Of a stretch of DNA of 64,000 nt, positions 17,040 to 25,496 are shown piece by piece. Each line of letters begins with the position of its first letter. Positions within the stretch are counted from its first letter, which is position 1. Source of the stretch: Haliscomenobacteraceae bacterium (GTDB lineage: Bacteria > Bacteroidota > Bacteroidia > Chitinophagales > Saprospiraceae). The notes beneath the pieces were generated by a model, which did no database searches, was not told the origin of the DNA, and saw only the letters and a program-made list of their open reading frames with translations. The position numbers and the translations under genes are program-made. The stretch is taken from NCBI GenBank assembly GCA_947501115.1, contig CANMVX010000002.1, positions 84,308 through 148,307 of the forward strand, in the 5' to 3' direction.

Positions 17040-20000
17040 ATGAAAAAGAATGTATTTTTAATTATTGGCTTTTTTTTGCTTTCCTTTTTTGCAAAAGGTC
17101 AACAAGCGACGAACAGCGCGGGTAATTTTTATTCCAGTGGAAGTTATGTGCTTACTTTTTCCAGCGGAGAGGTTATAAATGAGCTATTTAGTGGCTCCAA
17201 TTTTTCACTAAAGGCGGGTGTCATTCAATCTTTCTCGGCAGCTTGCCCCCTTCCCCGTACTTTTGCCTTTCAACAACTCAATAATGTATGTATTCCTGAA
17301 GATGGAGCAATCAGTCTGGCTTTAAGTGGCTCGGAACCTAATGTACGCTACCAATTAAGTTTAAATGGGATCGCTATAGGTGATAGTATTACGGGAACGG
17401 GTAATCCGCTGACTTTGTTAAGTGCCAATCAATCAGGAGTTTATTCTGTAAAGGCTAGTTATTCAGGAAAAAAATGTTCCGTGGATATGCCACAACAAAT
17501 AACCTTAAAGCAATCTCCTCAGATCTCTATCGTTTCTCCTTCAATTAATATTTGTTCAGGCCAAAATACCTCCATACAGCTTACTTCGACAGAGGCAGTG
17601 TTGGTTAATTATAGTTTATCGAGTGGCTCGACAAGACAGCTAAATATAACAGATGGCAGCATTTCTGTTCCTATTGTAAATGCTCAGGTGGGTTCTTCCA
17701 TTTCTATTTCTTCTGTTGAATCTATTGCTACTGGCTGTGTAAATAATTTCATTACTTCTCTTCCGATTCCTGTCTCTCCCATACCCACCATGACCTTAAG
17801 CCAAACAAAAATTCCTTGTGCCGGGGAGGTGGTGGAGCTAAATTATAGTAATAATGAGGGATTAAGTTATAATTACACATTGGCAGGAACACCCTTTCAA
17901 AATACCTTAACCGCGTTAACTGGTGTCATATCTCTCCAAAATTTAAACAGTGCCTCTAATCTTACCATAACAAATATAAAATCTCTTCAGACAGGGTGTC
18001 AGAATAATTCTCCCCTGGCTCTTGATATCAAGGTTGACGAAAAACCAACTATTTCTCCGGAGTATAATATACAAACCTGCAGTGATGAATCTTTTGAAAT
18101 GCCGCTGGGCTCTTCAACGAACGTTTCCGTCAAATGGAAGGCAACTTATAATGGGGTAACTGGTGGAACAGGATCAGGAACAACCGCTGGTATCTTAAGT
18201 GAAAAATTAATGAATGCGGGAACCACTCCTATCCAGGTGTCTTATGAATTGACGCCGGCTATATTAAATAATCCAGCCTGCACAGGAAATCCAGTGATTT
18301 CTACGGTGACTATTAATCCTGCCCCTCAGATTTTAACGCCCGCTAATATTCCGGATATTTGTGGAGGTGCTGTTATCAATGTGCCTGTTTTATCTTCTGA
18401 AGGAGGTGTGGTAAAATGGAAACGAAGTAATAGTCAGATTTCGGGAACTGGAAACATAGTAGATGTTGCGGAGAATAAATCTGGACAATCCATAGTAGTT
18501 AATTATGCATTGGAATTGGGTGGATGTAAAAATATTATAACTAAAACATTGGCGTTGAAGGTTTTGCCTGAACCCATTTTGAACATTAACCAGGTTCCCG
18601 TTTTATGTAATGCATTTACCGATTTAACTGAGCCCGCGTTTACATCGGGCTCGACGGCAGGTATGCGATTGCAATATTATGAGGACGCGGATTTAACTGT
18701 TCCAATGCCAGATGCAACAAAAGTAGGCAGAGGTACCTACTTTATTAAGGGTGAAATAGCGGGATGCACTACTAAGACGAGTATTACCATACGCTCTCAG
18801 TTAAAGTTAAAGTTGACGGTTAAAACGGCACGCATTTGTTCTGATAAAAATATTGATTTATCCCAGTTAATAGATGATGAGGGAAGTACCGCTAATTTAT
18901 CTCTAACCTATTGGACCAATGCTGATGCAACCATTCCCCTTGTAAATCCGCAGTTAGTTGGTGCAGGTACTTATTATGTTAAAGGTCAGGATGCGTCAAG
19001 TACTTGTTCCATTGTAAAACCGATAAGAGTTAAAGCATATCAAGAGGAAACGATTAATCTACCAGAGGATTTAACGGTATGTAGTGGTAATGTCTTTACA
19101 TTCACCCCTACCTTAAAGGAATCGACCTTTAAATGGTTTAGGAATGTAAATGGTGCACTTGGTCTTGTAAGCAATGCTGGAACGGGAGGAATTAGTGAAT
19201 TATTGACCATAACTAATGATGAACCTGAAGTTGAATTGTCTTATGGTTATAGTGTTGGGGCTCCAGGTTGTGATGCAACCGTGGGATCTTTCAAGGTGAA
19301 AGTAACAAAGGCGCCAACCTTTGAATTAATAGAATCTGCAAGTATTTGTAACGCCTATATTAACCTAAAAACTTTAGTTAAAACGCCTGGTGCTAATTTA
19401 AATTTCTCTTATTTTTTAAATGATACCCTTGTTTCTGATATCACCAAAGGTATTCAGGGAACTTATCGCGTGGTGGGCACGGATGGACTAGGTTGTAAAA
19501 CAACTAAATCATTGACTGTCAATCATCAGTTGAAAGTTCCAACTATTCCCCCTTTTATTTCTTGTCCTCCGCTTACAGTGGACTTGACATCGAAATTAAC
19601 TGATTTATTTGGTTCTTCTTATACTGTTTCTTATGAAAATATAACAAGCCCTGAAACGGTAAATGCAGGGACTTATGCTATTGGACTTAAACCATTAGAT
19701 GGCGCTTGTCAGTTTATTTTACCAGTTGTAGTTCAATCTGTTCAACCTCAAATTTTAAACCCAATAGCGTCGGTTTCGCTTTGTAGTGGTGAAAAATTCT
19801 CTTTTGAACCCACTTTTTCCTCTAAGGATATAACTTACCTTTGGTCCTACCAAAATGGGAATGGAAATGGGAAAATTGAAGCGGTATGGAATAATAAAAC
19901 CAATGGTTTCCTATCTGATTCTATAAAAATAGTTTCAACAAGTTCAACTTGTAATCAAAGTGCCAGCCTGTTCATTAAGATTGAAATCCAACCTGAACCA

Positions 20001-21509
20001 CCAAAACTTATTATTAATGCAAGTGATGTTTGTGCTGATAAACTATTAATTTTTAGTGTACTGGGTTCTCGAGATAATTCGTCGGCAAAATTTAGCTGGA
20101 AAGCCAACTACGGAGTAGTTGAAGGTGGATTTAATGGAAATGCCGTGAATTCTTTTGGAAATAACGCCTTTAAAGAGCAATTATATCATGAGGAAGACAC
20201 AGTAGTAACAGTTAGCTATATGCTACAAGCTTTCTTGCCTGGTTTAAAGACTTGTTATGGACCTATTGATACCTTTAGTATTGATGTGCTCCCTTTAGAT
20301 TTTGGTCCTTGTGCAGCTACCCTGGCAGGAATAGTAAAAACGATTAATAAGCAATTCATCGAAGGGGTGAAAGTGCAGGCATCAGGATTTTCAGGTGATA
20401 AAATAGTCAATACCCGCAATGACGGTCTGTTCAAGTTTTCGGGATTGGAAAATGGAGCAGACTATTCCATTCATCCAGCGTTGAATAAAAATCCACTCAA
20501 TGGCGTTTCTACTTTCGATTTGCTATTGATTCAAAAGCATGTGTTGAATACGAAGAAAATTGAGAATCCCTACGAACTTATTGCCGCCGATGTCAATAAA
20601 TCGGGTAGTATTTCTATCTTAGATATGTTGCAACTGCGCAAAATCATCCTGGGTGTCGATAAGGAATTCAAAGAAAACAAAAGCTGGCGATTCGTTGATG
20701 CTAATTTTACCTTTAAGCAGGAGGCCAGTCCCTATCAGTTTCCGGAAATTGTAAATATCAATGACCTGAACGGTTCGGCTGAAGCTCATTTTTATGGTAT
20801 AAAAATTGGCTATGTAAATGGTAGTGCAGTAGCCAATAGTTCAGGTTTAGGAGATACCAGGGAACAACATGATTATGTGCTGCAAGCGGAAAACAAGGAA
20901 TTGTTGGCAGGAGAAACTTATCCTCTAACCATTTATGCCGACCCGTCTTTACAGGCCGAAGGGATGCAGTTCACGCTACAATATGACCCTAAAAAATTAC
21001 AATTTGAATCTTTACTTACCGATAGCATTCTGCTTTCTATGATGGGTGTATTTGAAGAGGAGGGGTTGCTGACGCTAAGTTGGGCATCGAAAATGATACC
21101 TGAATCCATGGTTTTATCGCTTCCATTCACAGCATTGCAAAGGGGTGAAATAGCGGACATGCTCCAGATAGGAGACAGGATTACCCGCTCGGAAGCATAC
21201 ATAGGAGAAAGAACCTTGCCGGTGAACCTCAGTTTTACCGAAAAGCCATCGGAACCCATTGCGCTGAATCCTTATCCTAATCCATTTATGGATAAGGTGA
21301 ATATCCCCTATTATCTGCCTGTAGATGCATTGGTGTCCTTAAAAATCTTTGATTTTTCAGGAAAATTAGTGCGTTCCATCGTGCAAGAAGGGAATACAGG
21401 CTTAAATACCTTTGAAATTGAAAACTTGCCTCCAGGTTCAGAGTGGAAATATGAAATAAAAACCAACCATTGGAAAACCTCAGGTACTTTAATTTCTGTA
21501 AACAGATGA
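17040..21509 (+). CDS. Cassette C giant T9SS protein with Ig/PKD-like, dockerin and cohesin-like domains (intact)
   Basis: 1489 residues. Signal peptide MKKNVFLIIGFFLLSFFAKG; head to ~75; about eleven Ig/PKD-like repeats to ~1080, most with paired cysteines; a carboxypeptidase-regulatory-like domain ~1091-1155; a dockerin-like segment ~1155-1215 (GVSTFDLLLIQKHVLN and DVNKSGSISILD); a cohesin-like domain ~1292-1400; and a T9SS type A sorting domain ~1408-1489 (LNPYPNPFMDKVNIPYYLP). It is expected to be secreted by T9SS and attached to the surface. The dockerin and cohesin-like domains in one chain could allow chain-to-chain assembly (inference). It starts 131 bp after the FISUMP gene and may be co-transcribed. 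Confidence 0.88.
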   Translation: MKKNVFLIIGFFLLSFFAKGQQATNSAGNFYSSGSYVLTFSSGEVINELFSGSNFSLKAGVIQSFSAACPLPRTFAFQQLNNVCIPEDGAISLALSGSEPNVRYQLSLNGIAIGDSITGTGNPLTLLSANQSGVYSVKASYSGKKCSVDMPQQITLKQSPQISIVSPSINICSGQNTSIQLTSTEAVLVNYSLSSGSTRQLNITDGSISVPIVNAQVGSSISISSVESIATGCVNNFITSLPIPVSPIPTMTLSQTKIPCAGEVVELNYSNNEGLSYNYTLAGTPFQNTLTALTGVISLQNLNSASNLTITNIKSLQTGCQNNSPLALDIKVDEKPTISPEYNIQTCSDESFEMPLGSSTNVSVKWKATYNGVTGGTGSGTTAGILSEKLMNAGTTPIQVSYELTPAILNNPACTGNPVISTVTINPAPQILTPANIPDICGGAVINVPVLSSEGGVVKWKRSNSQISGTGNIVDVAENKSGQSIVVNYALELGGCKNIITKTLALKVLPEPILNINQVPVLCNAFTDLTEPAFTSGSTAGMRLQYYEDADLTVPMPDATKVGRGTYFIKGEIAGCTTKTSITIRSQLKLKLTVKTARICSDKNIDLSQLIDDEGSTANLSLTYWTNADATIPLVNPQLVGAGTYYVKGQDASSTCSIVKPIRVKAYQEETINLPEDLTVCSGNVFTFTPTLKESTFKWFRNVNGALGLVSNAGTGGISELLTITNDEPEVELSYGYSVGAPGCDATVGSFKVKVTKAPTFELIESASICNAYINLKTLVKTPGANLNFSYFLNDTLVSDITKGIQGTYRVVGTDGLGCKTTKSLTVNHQLKVPTIPPFISCPPLTVDLTSKLTDLFGSSYTVSYENITSPETVNAGTYAIGLKPLDGACQFILPVVVQSVQPQILNPIASVSLCSGEKFSFEPTFSSKDITYLWSYQNGNGNGKIEAVWNNKTNGFLSDSIKIVSTSSTCNQSASLFIKIEIQPEPPKLIINASDVCADKLLIFSVLGSRDNSSAKFSWKANYGVVEGGFNGNAVNSFGNNAFKEQLYHEEDTVVTVSYMLQAFLPGLKTCYGPIDTFSIDVLPLDFGPCAATLAGIVKTINKQFIEGVKVQASGFSGDKIVNTRNDGLFKFSGLENGADYSIHPALNKNPLNGVSTFDLLLIQKHVLNTKKIENPYELIAADVNKSGSISILDMLQLRKIILGVDKEFKENKSWRFVDANFTFKQEASPYQFPEIVNINDLNGSAEAHFYGIKIGYVNGSAVANSSGLGDTREQHDYVLQAENKELLAGETYPLTIYADPSLQAEGMQFTLQYDPKKLQFESLLTDSILLSMMGVFEEEGLLTLSWASKMIPESMVLSLPFTALQRGEIADMLQIGDRITRSEAYIGERTLPVNLSFTEKPSEPIALNPYPNPFMDKVNIPYYLPVDALVSLKIFDFSGKLVRSIVQEGNTGLNTFEIENLPPGSEWKYEIKTNHWKTSGTLISVNR

Positions 21510-21552
21510 TAAGGGATTATGAAATAAAAAAATATGTCAAAATTGCAGTCAA

Positions 21553-21608
21553 TACATTAAAATGTAGCTATTGTAATAAAACACATTCATTTTTTTGAAT
21601 TATTTTTG
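21553..21608 (+). promoter_or_regulatory. Operator and -7 box before regulator gene C
   Basis: TACATTAAAATGTA (21553-21566) is TACAT-N4-ATGTA with TAAA as spacer. TATTTTTG at 21601-21608 matches TAnnTTTG and starts 35 bp after the operator, as in the two other cassette promoters. The gene start is at 21623. Confidence 0.65.
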
Positions 21609-21622
21609 CGCAAAGAAGTATT

Positions 21623-22753
21623 ATGGAATTAAATTATCTCTTATTATTGAGTTTTCTTTTTTATTTATTTTTGGGAATATATCTTATTGTTAAAAATAAT
21701 AAGATATCATCATCAAGTACCTATTTGGGTTTATTTTTTATAGCTCTTGGTTGTTCTCCTTTATCCCTTGTTTTCTATAATATAAATTATCATGATGCAT
21801 TCTTTTTGCCATATTTGGTCGTACAAACGCACATGTTTTGGTTTTATTATTATATAAATGCTGTCATTGGAAATAAAATTTCAAAGTTTAATTTTTATTT
21901 TTCTGTAACTTTTTTTTCGCTTATTTTTATTCTTAATATTTATTCCATTAATGAAATTTATCAAAGCGGCATATTTTTAAAACAAACAAAAATATTTCCT
22001 TTTCAAGTTATAAAAGGTGAGCAGTTAAGTTTTATTACTAAATTTCACTATTTAGCTAGAATTTTGCTTTCTGTGATATTATATATTTATGCTTTATTTA
22101 TACTTAAAAAATTTAAAAATGCTGGATTGTATAAAAAATCAAAAAAGGATTTATATAGATGGTTAATTAATATGGTCATTTTTCTTTTAATATTTTCATC
22201 GTCAAGAATAGCTTTATTCGGTATGTCTATGTATTTAACTTTTGATTTTTCCTCCATTAATTTTTATTACTTTATTTTCACTCAACTCTTACTTCTTTTT
22301 TTCGTTTCCCAAATATTTAAATATCCTCTAATATCCCTTGGTATTCCCATAAGTAAAAGAACCTATAAACCAGAAAGTAATGAGATTGATCAAACCTCAA
22401 GAATGTATTTATTTGATTCTAATCTTATGAATCAAAAATTAATCGATTGGGAAAATTCCTCCACTTCCTATTTGAATAAAAATTTTAATCTCTCGAAATT
22501 TGCCAAAGAAATTGAGATAGATGAGTTGGAAATCATTTATTATTTAAATGAATATAAGGAAATAAATTTCCAGGATTATCTTAATTTTTTAAGAATTTCA
22601 TTTGTATTAAGTAAAATAGAGCAGCATTTCTTAAAAGAACATTCCATTTCAGAGTTAGCTGAAGTTGCAGGGTTTTCAGATAGAAAAAATCTGGAAAGCA
22701 TTTTCAAAAAAATTTTAAACCGTAACCTTCAGGAATTTATAGAACATGAATAA
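21623..22753 (+). CDS. 7TM membrane protein with C-terminal AraC-type HTH (cassette C regulator 1)
   Basis: 376 residues with about seven hydrophobic helices in the first ~240 and an AraC-type double HTH at the end (NFNLSKFAKEIEIDELEIIY ... HSISELAEVAGFSDRKNLES ... FIEHE). The membrane part matches copy B more than copy A. It follows the giant gene by 113 bp with its own operator and promoter, and overlaps the next regulator by ATGAATAA. It is a likely sensor-regulator of the cassette, with unknown signal. Confidence 0.85.
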   Translation: MELNYLLLLSFLFYLFLGIYLIVKNNKISSSSTYLGLFFIALGCSPLSLVFYNINYHDAFFLPYLVVQTHMFWFYYYINAVIGNKISKFNFYFSVTFFSLIFILNIYSINEIYQSGIFLKQTKIFPFQVIKGEQLSFITKFHYLARILLSVILYIYALFILKKFKNAGLYKKSKKDLYRWLINMVIFLLIFSSSRIALFGMSMYLTFDFSSINFYYFIFTQLLLLFFVSQIFKYPLISLGIPISKRTYKPESNEIDQTSRMYLFDSNLMNQKLIDWENSSTSYLNKNFNLSKFAKEIEIDELEIIYYLNEYKEINFQDYLNFLRISFVLSKIEQHFLKEHSISELAEVAGFSDRKNLESIFKKILNRNLQEFIEHE

Positions 22754-23360
22754 AGTTTCTTTAATAGATGAGGACATTATTTTGATGTCTAGAATTTCTA
22801 ACTTTTTAATGTATAAAGAAAAGTATATCGTGATTTCAAAAAATTTGGATGAAGATTCTTTTTTTAAAAATCCACCTGTAGATTTAAACATTATTATCAC
22901 CAATCTTCTGCCAAACTATTTGGAAAAAATTAATCCTTATAAATCCTTAAAAAAAGAATTTCCTTTAGCTAAAATATTGGTTTTGACGCATCAAGAATCT
23001 GCTTCAAAAGTTTATGAGGCTATTAAAATGGGTGCAGATGGATTTTGCCTGAAAAATGATTTGTTGGATGACTTAGAAAAAGGCTTGGATAATATGATGG
23101 AATTTGGGAATTATATTTCAAATTCTGCATTGCCGTTTATGGTAAAAAGCTTACGGGCAAAATCAAATTTTGTTGGAGAGGATATATTGAGCGTAAAAGA
23201 AAAACAAATCGTTAAACTAGTATGTCAGGGGCAATCATATAAAATGATTGCCAGCGAAACCGATTTATCTATTGACGGAGTTAGATATTACCTCATGCGT
23301 ATCTACCGCAAATTAGAAATAAATAGCAAGGCGGAATTAATTGCCATCGCTCTTTTCTAA
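22746..23360 (+). CDS. LuxR/NarL-type regulator with degenerate receiver (cassette C regulator 2)
   Basis: 204 residues, paralogue of 10571 and 12611. The phospho-acceptor region is IIITNLLP (Thr at the Asp site); SLIDED and CLKND keep the other pocket residues. LuxR HTH at the C-terminus (LSVKEKQIVKLVCQGQSYKM). It is the last gene of the tandem cassette locus and converges with the minus-strand DUF4412 gene 8 bp away. Confidence 0.85.
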   Translation: MNKVSLIDEDIILMSRISNFLMYKEKYIVISKNLDEDSFFKNPPVDLNIIITNLLPNYLEKINPYKSLKKEFPLAKILVLTHQESASKVYEAIKMGADGFCLKNDLLDDLEKGLDNMMEFGNYISNSALPFMVKSLRAKSNFVGEDILSVKEKQIVKLVCQGQSYKMIASETDLSIDGVRYYLMRIYRKLEINSKAELIAIALF

Positions 23361-23367
23361 TATTTCT

Positions 23368-24306
23368 TTATTCCTCTCCAATTTTAGGATAATCACTCAT
23401 TTTGAATACCTGAATGATTCCTTTTTTTACCTCCTTAAGAGTAATGATTGATTTATCTCCTGTTTTTAAGTCTTCAGATTGCATTTCAACCAACATGCCA
23501 TAAGGCATTTCCGATGGAAATTTTGATTTCATGCCCATATTTCCTGCATTAAAGATGTTTTCCATGCCGAACAATTCATCCCGGGTAATCCATACCTCTG
23601 ATTTTCCAATCTCATTGGTAATAGTGTAGCCATCGCAGGAATAGCCCATGATGGTTCTTTTTCCCAGTTTTTTATATCCTCTCCATTCGGTCACATTATT
23701 CCAATCAACTGGTTCCTGTTGTTTTTCTACTTGATTGGATTGATTATAAAGTGCTGGATCCATAGACATTACCGTACGATATTTCTTTTCATTATCACCC
23801 ATTAAAACGACCAATGCCTTGTTTTGATAATCAGCAATCATAAACATCATTTCGCCCTGATTCCTGGAAGCATCGGCTTTATAGGTAGAACCTGTATATT
23901 TAGTTCCTTGCTTGAAATACATTTCCAGCATCGTTGGGGGATCTAATCTGCCCGATGTTGGAATAAATTTCATTTCCATCGTCGTTTTGATGTCAAAGCT
24001 ATACTGTGATTCAGTAGGAACGTTTGCTTGATTAAAGACAGAACTTAACTGCCTCAGTTTTGAAGTATCAATACTAGAACCATTGTAGGTAGCAGAATCG
24101 GCTCCAAAAACGGCACCCCAGGCATTATCTACCGCTTTTCCGGCCGCTTTATCCACCTCTCTGTCCACTTTTTCTTCTACTTTTTGTTCAATCTTTCTTT
24201 CGATGGCTTGTTGTACCTTGTTTTTTAATTTATTCAGGATTTGACCATGACCATAGACTGGCGCTATAATCATTGCGATAAAGAAGGAATAAATAACATT
24301 TTTCAT
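23368..24306 (-). CDS. Secreted DUF4412 domain protein
   Basis: 312 residues with a signal peptide (MKNVIYSFFIAMIIAPVYGH), a charged helical stretch (KVQQAIERKIEQKVEEKVDR) likely to form a coiled coil at ~28-60, then a beta-rich DUF4412-type body with KRTIMGYSCDGYTITNE and WITRDELFG. The function of the family is unknown; members are periplasmic or outer-membrane-associated in Bacteroidota. It lies 12 bp downstream of the alpha/beta hydrolase lipoprotein gene on the same strand and is probably in an operon with it. Confidence 0.75.
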   Translation of the reverse strand: MKNVIYSFFIAMIIAPVYGHGQILNKLKNKVQQAIERKIEQKVEEKVDREVDKAAGKAVDNAWGAVFGADSATYNGSSIDTSKLRQLSSVFNQANVPTESQYSFDIKTTMEMKFIPTSGRLDPPTMLEMYFKQGTKYTGSTYKADASRNQGEMMFMIADYQNKALVVLMGDNEKKYRTVMSMDPALYNQSNQVEKQQEPVDWNNVTEWRGYKKLGKRTIMGYSCDGYTITNEIGKSEVWITRDELFGMENIFNAGNMGMKSKFPSEMPYGMLVEMQSEDLKTGDKSIITLKEVKKGIIQVFKMSDYPKIGEE

Positions 24307-24318
24307 TGGTGAAAAAAA

Positions 24319-25368
24319 TTAAAAGGTGATTTTTAATTGACCTTCACTGCTTTCCTTTAAAAATTTAATGAGGCCATACATATAACGTTCCTGATCATCG
24401 TACATACACATGTGACTACCCTTTGGACATAGAAGAAAACTACCATTTTCCATGTTATCTGCCATCTTTTCCATGTAGGCGGGATCCATTGTGTCATGCG
24501 TTGCACCGATAACCAATGTCGGTACTTTTATATGTTTTAAGTCCTCCATTCTGTTCCATTGCTCTAATTTTCCTGATAATCCAAACTCACTCGGTCCTTG
24601 CATGGTAACATAAAGGGATTGATTTGTTTGATTTAAAGATCTGGACATTGGCTCCGGCCAATCTTGAGCAGGAATGCGGCAAACATGTTTTTCATAAAAA
24701 TTGGGTATCAAAATTTCCATATATCGTGGATTTCCAAAATCATTAGCTGCCTCTAAAGCTCTGATTTCAGCTAAAACACTGGGTTCCATCTGAGGAGCTA
24801 AAACCTCTTCTGCATATTTATCATAAGCCGGACAAGAGGCCATCATATTGGAAATTATGAGCCCCTTTAGGTTTGCTTTATACTTAACAGCATATTCCAT
24901 AGCTAAAATACCTCCCCAGGAATGTCCTAATAAGTAAAAATTATCCTTAGTCAGGTTCAAGGCTTTACGAACAGTTTCAACTTCCTCTACATATCTGGCA
25001 AGATCCCAGTAAGAGGTATCCATTGGATTAGTTGAACGCCCTGTTCCCAATTGATCATAATATATAAATTCAATACCTTCTTTTGGTAAAAAATTTTCAA
25101 AGCATTCAAAGTATTCATGGGTTGCACCAGGTCCACCGTTTAATAGTAAAACCTTTATTTTCGGATTATTACCTATTCTTTTTGTCCATAAACTAAAAGT
25201 ATCTTTTCCTTCAATCAATTGAATGAGTTGAACGCCTCCCGTTTGGATTCCCTTCATTGTAGGTTCAAAATAGGATGATAAGGTGGGACTATTTGTGTTT
25301 TCTACTTGTTTGGAGCAGGAAAATAAGATGAAATAAACCAATGAGAGGAGGTATGGGGTTGTTTTCAT
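24319..25368 (-). CDS. Proline iminopeptidase-like alpha/beta hydrolase lipoprotein
   Basis: 349 residues. The N-terminus has a lipobox (FILFSC), so it is probably a lipoprotein. The fold shows the oxyanion segment LNGGPGATHEY, the nucleophile elbow GHSWGG, an Asp in GATHDTMDP and a His in CPKGSHMCMYDD, making a full Ser-Asp-His triad. This pattern fits S33 proline iminopeptidase-like enzymes, which release N-terminal residues from small peptides. The exact substrate is not shown by the sequence. Confidence 0.85.
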   Translation of the reverse strand: MKTTPYLLSLVYFILFSCSKQVENTNSPTLSSYFEPTMKGIQTGGVQLIQLIEGKDTFSLWTKRIGNNPKIKVLLLNGGPGATHEYFECFENFLPKEGIEFIYYDQLGTGRSTNPMDTSYWDLARYVEEVETVRKALNLTKDNFYLLGHSWGGILAMEYAVKYKANLKGLIISNMMASCPAYDKYAEEVLAPQMEPSVLAEIRALEAANDFGNPRYMEILIPNFYEKHVCRIPAQDWPEPMSRSLNQTNQSLYVTMQGPSEFGLSGKLEQWNRMEDLKHIKVPTLVIGATHDTMDPAYMEKMADNMENGSFLLCPKGSHMCMYDDQERYMYGLIKFLKESSEGQLKITF

Positions 25369-25496
25369 AAGAAATGACTTAAGTTTAAATTTTAATAAAA
25401 TTACAATGAAAATTGGAATTCATACAAATAATTTGGGCAATGATTTAAAAACCATTATTTTACTAACCTATTTTCCACTTTCTAAATTAATAAATA

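Noticed and set aside
2351..23360. A DGR reverse transcriptase inside the locus
   Set aside because: No protein in the window has reverse-transcriptase motifs; the DGR idea needs a trans-acting element.
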